A stretch of 10,152 nt of DNA from Bacillaceae bacterium (GTDB lineage Bacteria > Bacillota > Bacilli > Bacillales > Amphibacillaceae), in NCBI GenBank assembly GCA_030152985.1, contig JASLIE010000055.1, positions 1 through 10,152 of the forward strand. The letters are read 5' to 3'. The notes beneath the pieces were generated by a model. That model was given only the letters and a program-made list of their open reading frames with translations, did no database searches and was not told where the DNA came from. Made by a program: the position numbers and the translations under genes. Of this stretch, positions 1 to 7,370 are shown piece after piece. Each line of letters begins with the position of its first letter. The first letter of the stretch is position 1.

Positions 1-2897
1 CCTAATGGAACCATGGCTAAAACTGTTGTGAGTGTTGTCATTAAGATCGGACGCAAACGACTCCTTCCAGCTTCAATAATCGCTTCATATCGCTCCATTC
101 CACGGTCGCGTAGAATATTAATATAATCAACCAAGACAATGGAGTTATTAACAACAATCCCTGCTAGCATAATGATTCCGATAAAAGCAGGAATACTAAA
201 GGCTAAACCGGAGATAAGTAAGCCTCCAACAACTCCAATAACTGTTGCCGGCATTGAGAACATAATAATAAAAGGAAACAGGAAGTTCTCAAACTGGATC
301 GCCATCACGGCATAAACTAAAAAGATTGAAAAGATTAAGGCAAGTGTTAAATCCGCAAAAGACTCAGCCATATCTTCAGCCTGACCTCCGATATTATAAG
401 TATAGCCATCAGGAAAATCAAAATCATCAAGATAAGCTTCAATATCAGTTACGACTCCACCTAAATCACGTTCTGCAATCTCACTTGTCACAGTCATTTG
501 TGCTTCTTGGTTTTGTCTTATGAGTTTGACTGGTCCAAGCACTTCTTTAAATTCAACAACTTCATTTAAAGGAACAATCGCACCTGAAACCGTCCTTAAT
601 TTCATATCCTTTAAATCTGAAATTGACGCTTTTTCATCCTCTGGATACATTAGACTGACATCGACCTCTTGTCCTTCATCTCTAAAGACTGTTGCTGTTT
701 GGCCAATAAATTGCATTTCAATTTGTGAGGTAATCTGACTTGGTACAAGACCTAGCGTTGCTGCTTTTTCCTCATCAATACTTAACTTCATTTGAGGAAT
801 TGCATCTTCTGCACCTGATTTTGGATTAAAGACTCCATCAATTTCTTTAATATCTCGTTCAACTTGTTCAGATATTTCACGCAAGACCTCATGCTCTGCT
901 CCTGTTAATTCAATTTGGATAGGGTCTCCCATTCCCATACCAGCTTCCATCTCACTTACTGTGATTTCAGCACCAACTATATCTGATAATTCTTTATCTA
1001 ATTCAAGAACAAACTCAGCTGTCGTCATATTTCTCTCTTTGGCTGGGACAAGCTCAATCGTATATGATGCTTGATTGGTACCTGAGCCCATTCCGTCAAA
1101 TCCACTTCCACCAATACTAATAAAACTGACATCAATGAGTTCTGTATATTCATTTAACTTCTCATTTATCTGATCTGCAACTAATTCAGTATGTTCAAGC
1201 GAACTACTTGGACCTGTTTCTACTTTAATTTCCATTTGTCCTTGGTCACCTGCTGGAATAAATTCCGCACCTATCAGTGGTGTTGCGGCGACACTTAGAA
1301 CAATCAAGAGCAAGGTTACAATTACCGATGTCTTTCTGAACTTCAAGACACCTTCTAACATGCTTTGATATAAATTATTAACTTTTGCTAAAAAACGATC
1401 AAACCAGTATCTTCGTCCATCCTCAATCGCCTCTGTTAATAATTTAGAAGACAACATCGGAACAAGCGTTACCGCAACGACAAGCGATGCTAAGAGTGAA
1501 AAAGACACTGTCAAAGCAAGCGGTGTGAACATATCTGATGCAATTCCCTCAACATAAACAATCGGTAAAAATACAACCAATGTTGTTGTAGTCGAGGCAA
1601 TAACTGCAGGTGCTAATTCAGAAGCACCTTTAATTGCTGAATCAACGAGATTATACCCCTTTTGTCGATAGGAGAAGATATTCTCTAATATAACAATCGA
1701 ACTATCAACCATCATTCCGAGTCCTAAGGCAAGTCCTCCGAGTGTTAATACGTTCAAGGTTTCACCTGTAAAGTACATTAAGGCAAATGTAGATATTACT
1801 GCAATCGGAATTGATACTGCAATAACGATTGTAGCACGTACACTCTTTAAGAAGAGGAGTAAAATAAAGACCGAGATAGCTCCCCCGATTAAAATATTCG
1901 AAATAACTGAGTCGACAGATTCCTCAATAAAATCTGAGGTATCAATAACAACTTTTAACTCAGCACCTTCAGGTAATTCTTTATTTAAGTGCTTAATACT
2001 CTTATCTAAATTTTTAGCAACATCAACTGTATTAGCATCTGAGTTTTTAAGTGCTGATAAAACAACAGATGGTTCGCCATTAACCAAAGTTAAACTTGAC
2101 TCTTTTTTATAGCTATCTTTGACTGTTGCTATGTCTTCAATGTGAACTTTATTTCCATTTTCCGTTAAGATAAGTGTTCGTCTAATATCTTCAAGTGATT
2201 CAAACTCACCTTGTACACGTACCTGTAAGTCTTGACTTCCCTTATCAATCCGGCCAACAGATGCCGAACGATTTGTTCCTTGTAATGCCTGTTTAACATC
2301 TTCTGTGTCAATTTGATGACTTAACATAGCAGCTTCATTTAAAATAAGTTGTATTTCTCTTGTTTTGCCACCTTCAACAGAAACAGATGCTACACCTGAC
2401 TGTCTTTCGAAGTAGGGTACAACCTCTTCCTCAGCAAGCTCTGTTAAGACACCCGCATCTTTTCCGGTCAATCCAACCCACATGACAGGTAATTGATCGG
2501 GACTAAAACGCATAATATTAGGATCTCCCGCCCGCTCTGGTAAGGCTGCTTTAACTTGATCAACACGTTCTCTGACATCAAGTAAGGCTTGATCTAAATC
2601 CGTTCCATTTTTAAACATCATAATGACAAGAGATGAGTCGGCTTGTGACTGGGATTGAATTCCCTCAATTCCTTCAATCGAACTAATTGCTGACTCAAGT
2701 GGCTTAGAAATTGTGCTTTCAATTTCTTCCGGTGCTGCGTCTGTATAGGTTGTTGCTACAACTGCAATTGGTAAATCAATTTCTGGTAGCAAATCAACTG
2801 CAAGGTTTCGCACTGAAACAAAGCCAAGTGCAATAATTGCAAGCACAATCATTATAACTCCAACTGGACGCTTAACAGATAATTTTACAAGTTTCAC
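1..2897 (-). CDS. RND (HAE-1/AcrB-like) efflux permease, 3' end cut by window
   Basis: This is a proton-driven RND pump of the plasma membrane, probably exporting amphiphilic or toxic compounds; the substrate cannot be read from sequence. I translated the frame from a GTG at 2897 without a stop to base 1, about 965 residues; AcrB-type pumps run near 1,030-1,060, so the last TM region is missing. The layout is classic: TM1 (about 10-30), first extracytoplasmic porter domain (31-330), TM2-6 (331-485), TM7 (about 518-540, followed by GAEFIP), second porter domain, then TM8 onward from about 850. In TM4 the motif GMMVDSSIVILENI gives D398 at the AcrB D407 position but Ser at D408. In TM10, VVNNSIVLVDYIN has N917 near the AcrB K940 position. 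RLRPILMTTL follows, a family hallmark. The start lies 2 bases after the fusion-protein stop (TAATCGTG) with AAGGATGG upstream, so translation is probably coupled. It resembles the Gram-positive SwrC/YerP group, without assigning orthology. Confidence 0.93.
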   Translation of the reverse strand, partial: MKLVKLSVKRPVGVIMIVLAIIALGFVSVRNLAVDLLPEIDLPIAVVATTYTDAAPEEIESTISKPLESAISSIEGIEGIQSQSQADSSLVIMMFKNGTDLDQALLDVRERVDQVKAALPERAGDPNIMRFSPDQLPVMWVGLTGKDAGVLTELAEEEVVPYFERQSGVASVSVEGGKTREIQLILNEAAMLSHQIDTEDVKQALQGTNRSASVGRIDKGSQDLQVRVQGEFESLEDIRRTLILTENGNKVHIEDIATVKDSYKKESSLTLVNGEPSVVLSALKNSDANTVDVAKNLDKSIKHLNKELPEGAELKVVIDTSDFIEESVDSVISNILIGGAISVFILLLFLKSVRATIVIAVSIPIAVISTFALMYFTGETLNVLTLGGLALGLGMMVDSSIVILENIFSYRQKGYNLVDSAIKGASELAPAVIASTTTTLVVFLPIVYVEGIASDMFTPLALTVSFSLLASLVVAVTLVPMLSSKLLTEAIEDGRRYWFDRFLAKVNNLYQSMLEGVLKFRKTSVIVTLLLIVLSVAATPLIGAEFIPAGDQGQMEIKVETGPSSSLEHTELVADQINEKLNEYTELIDVSFISIGGSGFDGMGSGTNQASYTIELVPAKERNMTTAEFVLELDKELSDIVGAEITVSEMEAGMGMGDPIQIELTGAEHEVLREISEQVERDIKEIDGVFNPKSGAEDAIPQMKLSIDEEKAATLGLVPSQITSQIEMQFIGQTATVFRDEGQEVDVSLMYPEDEKASISDLKDMKLRTVSGAIVPLNEVVEFKEVLGPVKLIRQNQEAQMTVTSEIAERDLGGVVTDIEAYLDDFDFPDGYTYNIGGQAEDMAESFADLTLALIFSIFLVYAVMAIQFENFLFPFIIMFSMPATVIGVVGGLLISGLAFSIPAFIGIIMLAGIVVNNSIVLVDYINILRDRGMERYEAIIEAGRSRLRPILMTTLTTVLAMVPL

Positions 2898-2899
2898 GA

Positions 2900-3760
2900 T
2901 TAATTACCATCCTTTTTAACGATGACAGGTGCTTCGTCAGATAGGGTTAAATGTCCGTTTGTTACAACTTCAGACTTCTCTTTAAGCTTACCTTTTATCG
3001 CCGTTTTATCTGTTAATGTTTCCTGTATTTCTACATTAATTTTTTTTGCTTTATTATCTTCAATTACATAAACGTAGTCTTCCTCTTCTGATGTGATAAC
3101 AGCCTCAGTCGGAACAATTAAAACATCTTTTAACAACCTTTCCTTAACTGTTACTTGAGCCATCTCATAAGGAATGACTTTATTATCTTTGTTTTCAAAC
3201 TGAACATAGACCGCATACTGACCATTGTCATTTGGCATCGAATCTAAAGATAAAACAGTTCCTTCATACTTATCCTCATCTACTACAACGGTTACCTTTT
3301 GATCTTCCTTAAATAGTTTTCTAAACTTAGCTGTTACACCTAACTCAATATTTAATTTATCAGAATCAACAATATAAGCAAAGGGCTCTTCATTCGAAAC
3401 AAAGGAACCTGAAGAAGCTGGAAGTTTAGCAACTTCTCCTTGTGTAGGAGCTTTTATTGTTTGGTTTCCCATTTCTGTTTTAATCACAGCTAATGAATTA
3501 TCCTTATTTACCTTGGCACCGTTTTTCACCTTTAATTCATCTACTGTTCCCGGAGCTTGTAACATGATCGGAACTTGCTTGGTTGGTGTTGCTTGACCAT
3601 AAATTGTTTTGTCAGCTTCTAAATTCCCCTTGGTCACTTCGCTTGTTTCAACATGAACTTCCTTCTTTTCAACTTGATTATCAGTTGATTCATCTGATGA
3701 ACTACAAGCACCTAATGTGATAACAGAACTTAATATAATTAAACCTAACCTTTTTTTCAT
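2900..3760 (-). CDS. RND-pump membrane fusion (periplasmic adaptor-like) lipoprotein
   Basis: This is the adaptor subunit of the pump encoded directly downstream (2-base gap), expected to be lipid-anchored on the outer face of the membrane. With the start at 3760 it has 286 residues. A signal peptide (MKKRLGLIILSSVITLGAC) ends in a lipobox LGAC, giving acylated Cys19. A Ser/Asp/Glu-rich linker follows. Residues about 66-131 form the biotinyl-lipoyl-like domain: first half ...APGTVDELKVKNGAKVNKD..., second half ...TIKAPTQGEVAKLPASSGSFV.... Then come a beta-barrel (about 136-205) and a membrane-proximal domain containing VLIVPTEAVI. Only a handful of residues separate the lipoyl halves, so the long alpha-helical hairpin that docks to TolC in Gram-negative adaptors is absent, as fits a one-membrane cell. 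An in-frame ATG at 3778 was rejected because it overlaps the AGGAGG ribosome site that serves 3760. The family is clear; the transported substrate is unknown. Confidence 0.9.
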   Translation of the reverse strand: MKKRLGLIILSSVITLGACSSSDESTDNQVEKKEVHVETSEVTKGNLEADKTIYGQATPTKQVPIMLQAPGTVDELKVKNGAKVNKDNSLAVIKTEMGNQTIKAPTQGEVAKLPASSGSFVSNEEPFAYIVDSDKLNIELGVTAKFRKLFKEDQKVTVVVDEDKYEGTVLSLDSMPNDNGQYAVYVQFENKDNKVIPYEMAQVTVKERLLKDVLIVPTEAVITSEEEDYVYVIEDNKAKKINVEIQETLTDKTAIKGKLKEKSEVVTNGHLTLSDEAPVIVKKDGN

Positions 3761-3769
3761 GCTAAACTT

Positions 3770-3775
3770 CCTCCT
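3770..3775 (-). promoter_or_regulatory. Ribosome binding site that fixes the fusion-protein start
   Basis: A perfect AGGAGG reads on the minus strand 9 bases before the ATG at 3760. The upstream in-frame ATG (3776-3778) directly abuts this site and has no purine-rich sequence of its own at a useful distance, so the longer 292-residue version is unlikely. Confidence 0.75.
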
Positions 3776-3796
3776 CATAACTTCTATCTTAATCCT

Positions 3797-3824
3797 ATTT
3801 TACACTCAAAACTCTAGTTTACAA
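3797..3824 (-). promoter_or_regulatory. Candidate sigma-A promoter of the efflux operon (proximal)
   Basis: A -35-like TTGTAA (3819-3824, 4 of 6 to consensus) and a -10-like TAAAAT (3797-3802, 5 of 6) are separated by 16 bases. Transcription would begin near 3790, about 30 bases before the start codon. The -35 box forms one arm of the inverted repeat at 3819-3833. This is a consensus match only. Confidence 0.35.
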
Positions 3825-3833
3825 GCTTTGTAA
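3819..3833. promoter_or_regulatory. Putative operator: 6-3-6 inverted repeat
   Basis: TTACAA, a 3-base spacer GCT and TTGTAA form a perfect dyad. It covers the -35 box of the proximal candidate promoter and the predicted start site of the distal one, so a bound dimer could block either. Efflux operons are commonly under local repressors, but no regulator gene is in this window, so the binding protein is unknown. The dyad is AT-rich and chance occurrence is possible. Confidence 0.35.
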
Positions 3834-3836
3834 TTG

Positions 3837-3865
3837 ATTATATCTTTTTCCTATAATACAGTATA
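3837..3865 (-). promoter_or_regulatory. Candidate sigma-A promoter of the efflux operon (distal)
   Basis: A perfect TATAAT reads on the minus strand at 3837-3842. A weak -35 match, TATACT (3860-3865, 3 of 6), sits 17 bases upstream. The predicted start near 3830 falls inside the 3819-3833 inverted repeat. It is an alternative to the proximal promoter; sequence alone does not choose between them. Confidence 0.35.
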
Positions 3866-3920
3866 AAAGACCTATATTAACTGAATATGTATTTATTCAA
3901 TATTCACTTATTTATTTTAA

Positions 3921-3956
3921 AGAAAAGAAAAATAGTACAATTATCTGTACTATTTT
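3921..3956 (-). terminator. Terminator of the mbl-EpuA-fabZ unit
   Basis: On the minus strand, AAAATAGTAC and GTACTATTTT form a perfect 10-bp stem (3947-3956 with 3929-3938) with an 8-base loop, followed by a T-rich tail TCTTTTCTTT. The stem is low in GC (two G-C pairs), so efficiency is uncertain. The fabZ stop codon TAG lies within the upstream arm. It separates the housekeeping block from the efflux operon. Confidence 0.6.
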
Positions 3957-4372
3957 ATCGCAAACATTATTTCTGCTTCACAAGCTAATTCACCGTCTAC
4001 AGTAGCGATTCCTTTACCTTTTCCGATTGGACCTTTCATTCGCATAATTTCTACCTCAAGTTTTAACTGATCACCTGGCTTAACTTGACGTTTAAAGCGA
4101 CATTTATCTACGCCTGCTAAAAAGCCAATCTTCCCTTTGTTTTCTTCAATACCTAAAACTGCAATGGCCCCCACTTGAGCAAGTGCTTCAAGAATTAAAA
4201 CACCTGGCATGACCGGATAATCCGGGAAATGTCCTGCAAAAAAAGGTTCATTTACTGATACATTTTTCAAACCTGTCACTTTTTTACCTTCTTCAATTTC
4301 TAATACGCGATCAACTAACAAGAAGGGGTAACGATGTGGAATAATTTCTTTTATGCCTTCTGAATCTAACAT
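3950..4372 (-). CDS. fabZ: 3-hydroxyacyl-[acyl-carrier-protein] dehydratase FabZ
   Basis: FabZ is a cytoplasmic hot-dog-fold enzyme that dehydrates 3-hydroxyacyl-ACP to trans-2-enoyl-ACP in the fatty-acid elongation cycle. The 140-residue protein has the usual family length. The signature [19 protein letters not shown] supplies catalytic His48 and Glu62; the N-terminal [14 protein letters not shown] motif and the [12 protein letters not shown] segment are also typical. The ATG at 4372 has AAGGAG 8 bases upstream, and that site overlaps the stop codon of the EpuA-family gene (GGATAAGGAG) across a 12-base gap, so the two genes are co-transcribed and probably translationally coupled. No other fab genes are present here, so this copy is separate from any main fab cluster. 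Some Lactobacillales carry two FabZ-type paralogs, one of which isomerises (FabM/FabN-like activity); sequence inspection alone cannot exclude that. Confidence 0.97.
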   Translation of the reverse strand: MLDSEGIKEIIPHRYPFLLVDRVLEIEEGKKVTGLKNVSVNEPFFAGHFPDYPVMPGVLILEALAQVGAIAVLGIEENKGKIGFLAGVDKCRFKRQVKPGDQLKLEVEIMRMKGPIGKGKGIATVDGELACEAEIMFAIK

Positions 4373-4384
4373 ATAAATAGCTCC

Positions 4385-4861
4385 TTATCCGTTAATTATT
4401 TTATAAAGATGCGTCCAAGTAGACGGCTTGAAAACATCAATAAAGTTTCCTTCACCTAAAACACTATAACCAACCCCTAAGCCTAAAAAAACAGCTAGAA
4501 CTGAAGCTATAAAAATGACAAGCAGTCTTTGTTGAACTGGAAATTTTTTAGGTGCTTGGTAGTTATCATTGACAAATTCTTCAGTAGTTGATTCTTTCTC
4601 TGAACTTTTTTCTTCTAAGCGTTTCACTTTCTTAAGGCTTTCTTTATTCTGTTCAGCCTTTGTTTTTTTAGGCGTTTCTACTTCTTCTGGTTCTGCTACC
4701 CTTTCACCACGAAGTCGCTTAGCTTGTCTAATTGAGTATTCTTTTGCTGCTTTTTCAGCACGTTTAAAACGCGCTTCCTTTTCAGCAATCGCTTTTTCTT
4801 CTTCTTTTAATTTATTAGCTGTAAATCTTTTTTTAAGCTTTTCAAGCAGATTCGGGTTCAT
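4385..4861 (-). CDS. EpuA-family small membrane protein (often auto-named RNA polymerase subunit beta)
   Basis: This is a 158-residue protein in two parts. Residues 1-105 are highly charged (Lys/Glu/Arg/Ala-rich, including KLKKRFTANKLKEEEKAIAEKEARFKR), likely helical or coiled-coil and then disordered, and are predicted cytoplasmic by the positive-inside rule. A single transmembrane helix spans about 112-132 (LLVIFIASVLAVFLGLGVGY). The short C-terminal tail outside, GYSVLGEGNFIDVFKPSTWTHLYKI, is the conserved EpuA signature. Databases commonly name such proteins DNA-directed RNA polymerase subunit beta; nothing here resembles a polymerase subunit, so I treat that name as misleading. It lies 19 bases after mbl and 12 before fabZ, with an AAAGGTGA ribosome site, so it is a mid-operon gene. 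The context suggests a role in envelope growth, but its function is unknown. Confidence 0.85.
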   Translation of the reverse strand: MNPNLLEKLKKRFTANKLKEEEKAIAEKEARFKRAEKAAKEYSIRQAKRLRGERVAEPEEVETPKKTKAEQNKESLKKVKRLEEKSSEKESTTEEFVNDNYQAPKKFPVQQRLLVIFIASVLAVFLGLGVGYSVLGEGNFIDVFKPSTWTHLYKIING

Positions 4862-4880
4862 TCTAAGTCACCTTTATCTT

Positions 4881-5870
4881 TTACTTTTCAATTTTATCAA
4901 TATTTTGAAGCATAACGCCTGTTCCTTTAGCAACACAATTCATTGGCTCTTCTGCTACAAAAACAGGTACCTTCAGCTCATCAGCTAACAACTGATCTAG
5001 GCCGTGAATGAGCGCACCTCCACCTGTTAAGATAATTCCACGGTCAATTATATCAGCTGAAAGTTCTGGTGGTGTTCTTTCAAGTACTGCTTTTGCAGCC
5101 TGAGTGATCAGAGAAACTGATTCTCTTAAGGCATATTCGACTTCTTCAGATCCAATTGTAATTGTACGCGGAAGTCCTGTCACCATATCACGACCTCTAA
5201 TACTTAACTCTTCATTTCTACTTCCTTTATAGACAGTCGCTACTTCTTTTTTAATCTCTTCTGCTGTACGAATTCCAATGAGTAATTTGTATTCTTTTTT
5301 AATGTGTTGTAAGATATCTTGATCAAAAGTATCTCCAGCCATTTTTATTGATTCAGCTGTAACGATATCTCCCATAGACAGAACCGCAACATCTGTTGTT
5401 CCGCCTCCTATATCAATAACCATATTACCACTAGGCTGGAATATTTCCATACCCGCCCCAATCGCAGCAACTTTAGGTTCTTCTTCTAAGTAAACACGTT
5501 TAGCACCTGACTTTTCAGCTGCTTGTTTAATTGCTTTTTGTTCAACTTTTGTGATATTTGTTGGACAACAAATGAGCATGCGTGGCTTCGACAGAAAACC
5601 TTTCACATTTATTTTTTCAATAAAATGCTTAAGCATTGCTTCTGTCACATCAAAGTCAGCTATAACCCCGTCTTTTAATGGACGTATCGCCTCAATATTT
5701 CCTGGTGTACGCCCAACCATCATATATGCTTCTTCACCAACAGCCAGTACTTTACCGCTTACACGATCCATTGCGACAACAGCTGGTTCATTTAATACAA
5801 TTCCTTTTCCCTTAACGTGAATTAAAACATTCGCTGTTCCTAAGTCAATTCCAATATCTTTTGAAAACAT
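4881..5870 (-). CDS. mbl: Mbl, MreB-type bacterial actin homolog
   Basis: Mbl is a cytoplasmic, membrane-associated actin-like ATPase that forms short filaments guiding the elongation machinery, so it controls lateral wall synthesis and cell shape. The protein has 329 residues, against about 333 in Bacillus subtilis, and matches my recollection of Mbl closely throughout, more than MreB or MreBH. Visible actin-superfamily elements include phosphate-1 DIGIDLGTANVLIHVKGKG (5-23), RTPGNIEAIRPLKDGVIADF, PRMLICCPTNIT, LEEEPKVAAIGAG and phosphate-2 MVIDIGGGTTDVAVLSMGD near 150-168, then ERTPPELSADIIDRGIILTGGGALIHGLDQLL near the C-terminus. The ATG at 5870 is preceded by AGGGGG at 9 bases. It heads a three-gene unit with the EpuA-family gene and fabZ, after a hairpin that may not fully separate it from murA. 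Its presence implies a rod or elongated cell; many cocci of this order lack it. Confidence 0.97.
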   Translation of the reverse strand: MFSKDIGIDLGTANVLIHVKGKGIVLNEPAVVAMDRVSGKVLAVGEEAYMMVGRTPGNIEAIRPLKDGVIADFDVTEAMLKHFIEKINVKGFLSKPRMLICCPTNITKVEQKAIKQAAEKSGAKRVYLEEEPKVAAIGAGMEIFQPSGNMVIDIGGGTTDVAVLSMGDIVTAESIKMAGDTFDQDILQHIKKEYKLLIGIRTAEEIKKEVATVYKGSRNEELSIRGRDMVTGLPRTITIGSEEVEYALRESVSLITQAAKAVLERTPPELSADIIDRGIILTGGGALIHGLDQLLADELKVPVFVAEEPMNCVAKGTGVMLQNIDKIEK

Positions 5871-5900
5871 TCTCGATTTCCCCCTATTTATATCAATGTA

Positions 5901-5932
5901 GAAAAGCAGATAGAGATTCCTTCTATCTGCTT
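5901..5932 (-). terminator. Hairpin between murA and mbl, weak terminator or attenuator
   Basis: An 11-bp perfect stem (5904-5914 with 5922-5932) closes a 7-base loop immediately after the murA stop. On the minus strand it is followed only by TTC and then mixed sequence, so the T-tract is short (four T, two of them in the stem). On the plus strand no T-run follows. It may allow partial read-through into mbl, or stabilise the murA mRNA end. Confidence 0.5.
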
Positions 5933-5943
5933 AATGTCTTAAA

Positions 5944-7233
5944 TCAATACTCAGTTACACGCTCAACTTCCTTTTCAACACTTACACGGTCTATATCTGC
6001 ACCTAGTGCCCTTAATTTCCCTGTAAAATCAACATAACCACGATCTAAGTGGCTCAATTCTGTTACGATGGTCTGCCCATCAGCGCAAAGGCCTGCTAAA
6101 ATTAGTGCTGCTGCTGCTCTTAAATCAGTAGCAGCTACCTCAGCTCCCTGCAAGTCACTTACACCGTCAATAATGACACTTCGTCCCTCGATTTTCATTT
6201 CAGCATTCATCCGCCTAAATTCTTCGACATGCATAAAGCGATTTTCAAAGACGGTTTCAGTAAGGACACTTGTCCCCTCAGCCATCAACATAGCAACCAT
6301 AAACTGCGATTGCATATCTGTTGGAAATCCAGGATGTGGAAGTGTTTTTATATCTGTAGGTTTTAAGACTTTGGGTCCAATAACACGAATTCCATCATTT
6401 TCTTCTGTAACTGTTGCACCCATTTCATTTAATTTAGCTGTGATTGGACGTAAATGTTCACTTAATGCATTTTCTATAAAAATATTTCCCTCTGTAACTG
6501 CTGCAGCAACCATGAAGGTACCTGCTTCAACACGATCAGGAATAATCGTATGTTTAGCACCGACCAATTTGTCGACACCTGTAATACGAATGGTTTCAGT
6601 TCCTGCACCAACAACTTTTGCACCCATTTTATTTAAATAATTTGCTAAATCAACAATCTCAGGTTCTTTAGCACAGTTTTCTAAAATTGTCTTTCCTTCA
6701 GCTAGTGTTGCAGCCATCATTAAGTTTTCTGTCGCCCCGACACTGGCAACATCTAAGTAAACTTTTGCACCTTTTAAACGTCCATCTGTTTCAACTTCAA
6801 CAAAGCCGTTACCAATGTTTACCTTTGCTCCCATAGCTTCAAAACCCTTTAAATGGAGATCAATTGGTCTTGAACCAATCGCACAGCCTCCTGGCATAGC
6901 TACTCTTGCATGGCCGTAACGTGCTAATAATGGCCCTAGAACTAAGACAGAGGCTCGCATCTTGCTTACATATTCAAATGGAGCGATTGTCTCAAGTTGC
7001 TGTGTCGCATCAACTGTGACAACATTTTCATCAAATTTAACATCTGCATTTAAGTTTCTTAACACTTCATTAATTGTATAAACATCATCAAGTGTCGGAA
7101 CTTCATGGAGTTCACTAACACCTTCACTTGCGATTAAACTTGCAGTAATGATTGGTAGAACAGAATTTTTAGCTCCTTCTACACGCACGGTACCTGCAAG
7201 CTTTTTTCCACCATTTACAATGATTTTATCCAT
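5944..7233 (-). CDS. murA: UDP-N-acetylglucosamine 1-carboxyvinyltransferase MurA
   Basis: MurA transfers enolpyruvate from phosphoenolpyruvate to UDP-GlcNAc in the cytoplasm, the first committed step of peptidoglycan synthesis and the target of fosfomycin. The 429 residues match the family length. Lys22 in the N-terminal GAKNSVLP motif and Cys117 in [14 protein letters not shown] (the Cys115 position of E. coli, alkylated by fosfomycin) are both present, so the enzyme should be active and, by this residue, fosfomycin-sensitive. [10 protein letters not shown] and the [12 protein letters not shown] segment are further hallmarks. Bacilli often carry two paralogs; the position next to the ATP synthase operon and DUF1146 gene matches the murAA/murA1 location. 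The ATG at 7233 follows AAGGGAG at a good distance. A separate promoter lies about 100 bases upstream. Confidence 0.97.
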   Translation of the reverse strand: MDKIIVNGGKKLAGTVRVEGAKNSVLPIITASLIASEGVSELHEVPTLDDVYTINEVLRNLNADVKFDENVVTVDATQQLETIAPFEYVSKMRASVLVLGPLLARYGHARVAMPGGCAIGSRPIDLHLKGFEAMGAKVNIGNGFVEVETDGRLKGAKVYLDVASVGATENLMMAATLAEGKTILENCAKEPEIVDLANYLNKMGAKVVGAGTETIRITGVDKLVGAKHTIIPDRVEAGTFMVAAAVTEGNIFIENALSEHLRPITAKLNEMGATVTEENDGIRVIGPKVLKPTDIKTLPHPGFPTDMQSQFMVAMLMAEGTSVLTETVFENRFMHVEEFRRMNAEMKIEGRSVIIDGVSDLQGAEVAATDLRAAAALILAGLCADGQTIVTELSHLDRGYVDFTGKLRALGADIDRVSVEKEVERVTEY

Positions 7234-7339
7234 CGTTTAATCTCCCTTTAGATTTACACATAAATCAACATTTTATTTATAAGCTTTCTCGAAATAGTTC
7301 ATTTTAAATTTTAAGTCTAAATTAATTACACCGACGTTA

Positions 7340-7369
7340 ATTATATCATTTATTACTAGGATAAAACAA
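7340..7369 (-). promoter_or_regulatory. murA promoter with extended -10
   Basis: On the minus strand a perfect TATAAT (7340-7345) is preceded by TGA, an extended -10 element, and by TTGTTT (7364-7369, 3 of 6 to the -35 consensus) at 18 bases. Transcription would begin near 7333, giving a leader of about 100 bases before murA. This is the best promoter match in the window. Confidence 0.6.
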
Positions 7370-7370
7370 G

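Noticed and set aside
326..738. Two plus-strand open frames (326-523 and 520-738) opposite the RND permease
   Set aside because: They lie wholly antisense to a continuous, well-conserved permease frame, have no recognisable domains, and have biased composition typical of antisense reading.
1090..1140. Gly-rich loop (GGSGFDGMGSG) and a Met/Gly run in the second porter domain of the permease, considered as a metal-binding site
   Set aside because: Gly-rich and Met-containing loops are common in this part of HAE-1 pumps; no Met/His cluster like that of CusA is visible.
3867..3907. AT-rich dyad TGAATA/TATTCA and a tandem TATTCA repeat upstream of the efflux operon
   Set aside because: The composition is so AT-rich that short dyads and repeats are expected; kept only as a side note to the better-placed dyad at 3819-3833.
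4569..4988. Plus-strand open frame opposite the EpuA-family gene and the end of mbl
   Set aside because: Antisense to two recognised genes; its Ser/Phe/Leu-rich composition reflects complemented Lys/Glu codons.
5551..6640. Plus-strand open frames opposite mbl (5551-5820) and murA (6068-6640)
   Set aside because: Both are fully antisense to highly conserved genes with intact catalytic motifs; no ribosome sites or families recognised.
7273..7302. Nine-codon upstream frame (MNYFEKAYK) in the murA leader
   Set aside because: No ribosome binding site before it and the leader is very AT-rich, so a short frame is expected by chance.
7248..7320. Possible pairing of TTTAGA early in the murA leader with TCTAAA next to its ribosome site
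   Set aside because: Only six contiguous pairs, AT-rich and about 60 bases apart; no riboswitch-like conserved core is visible.
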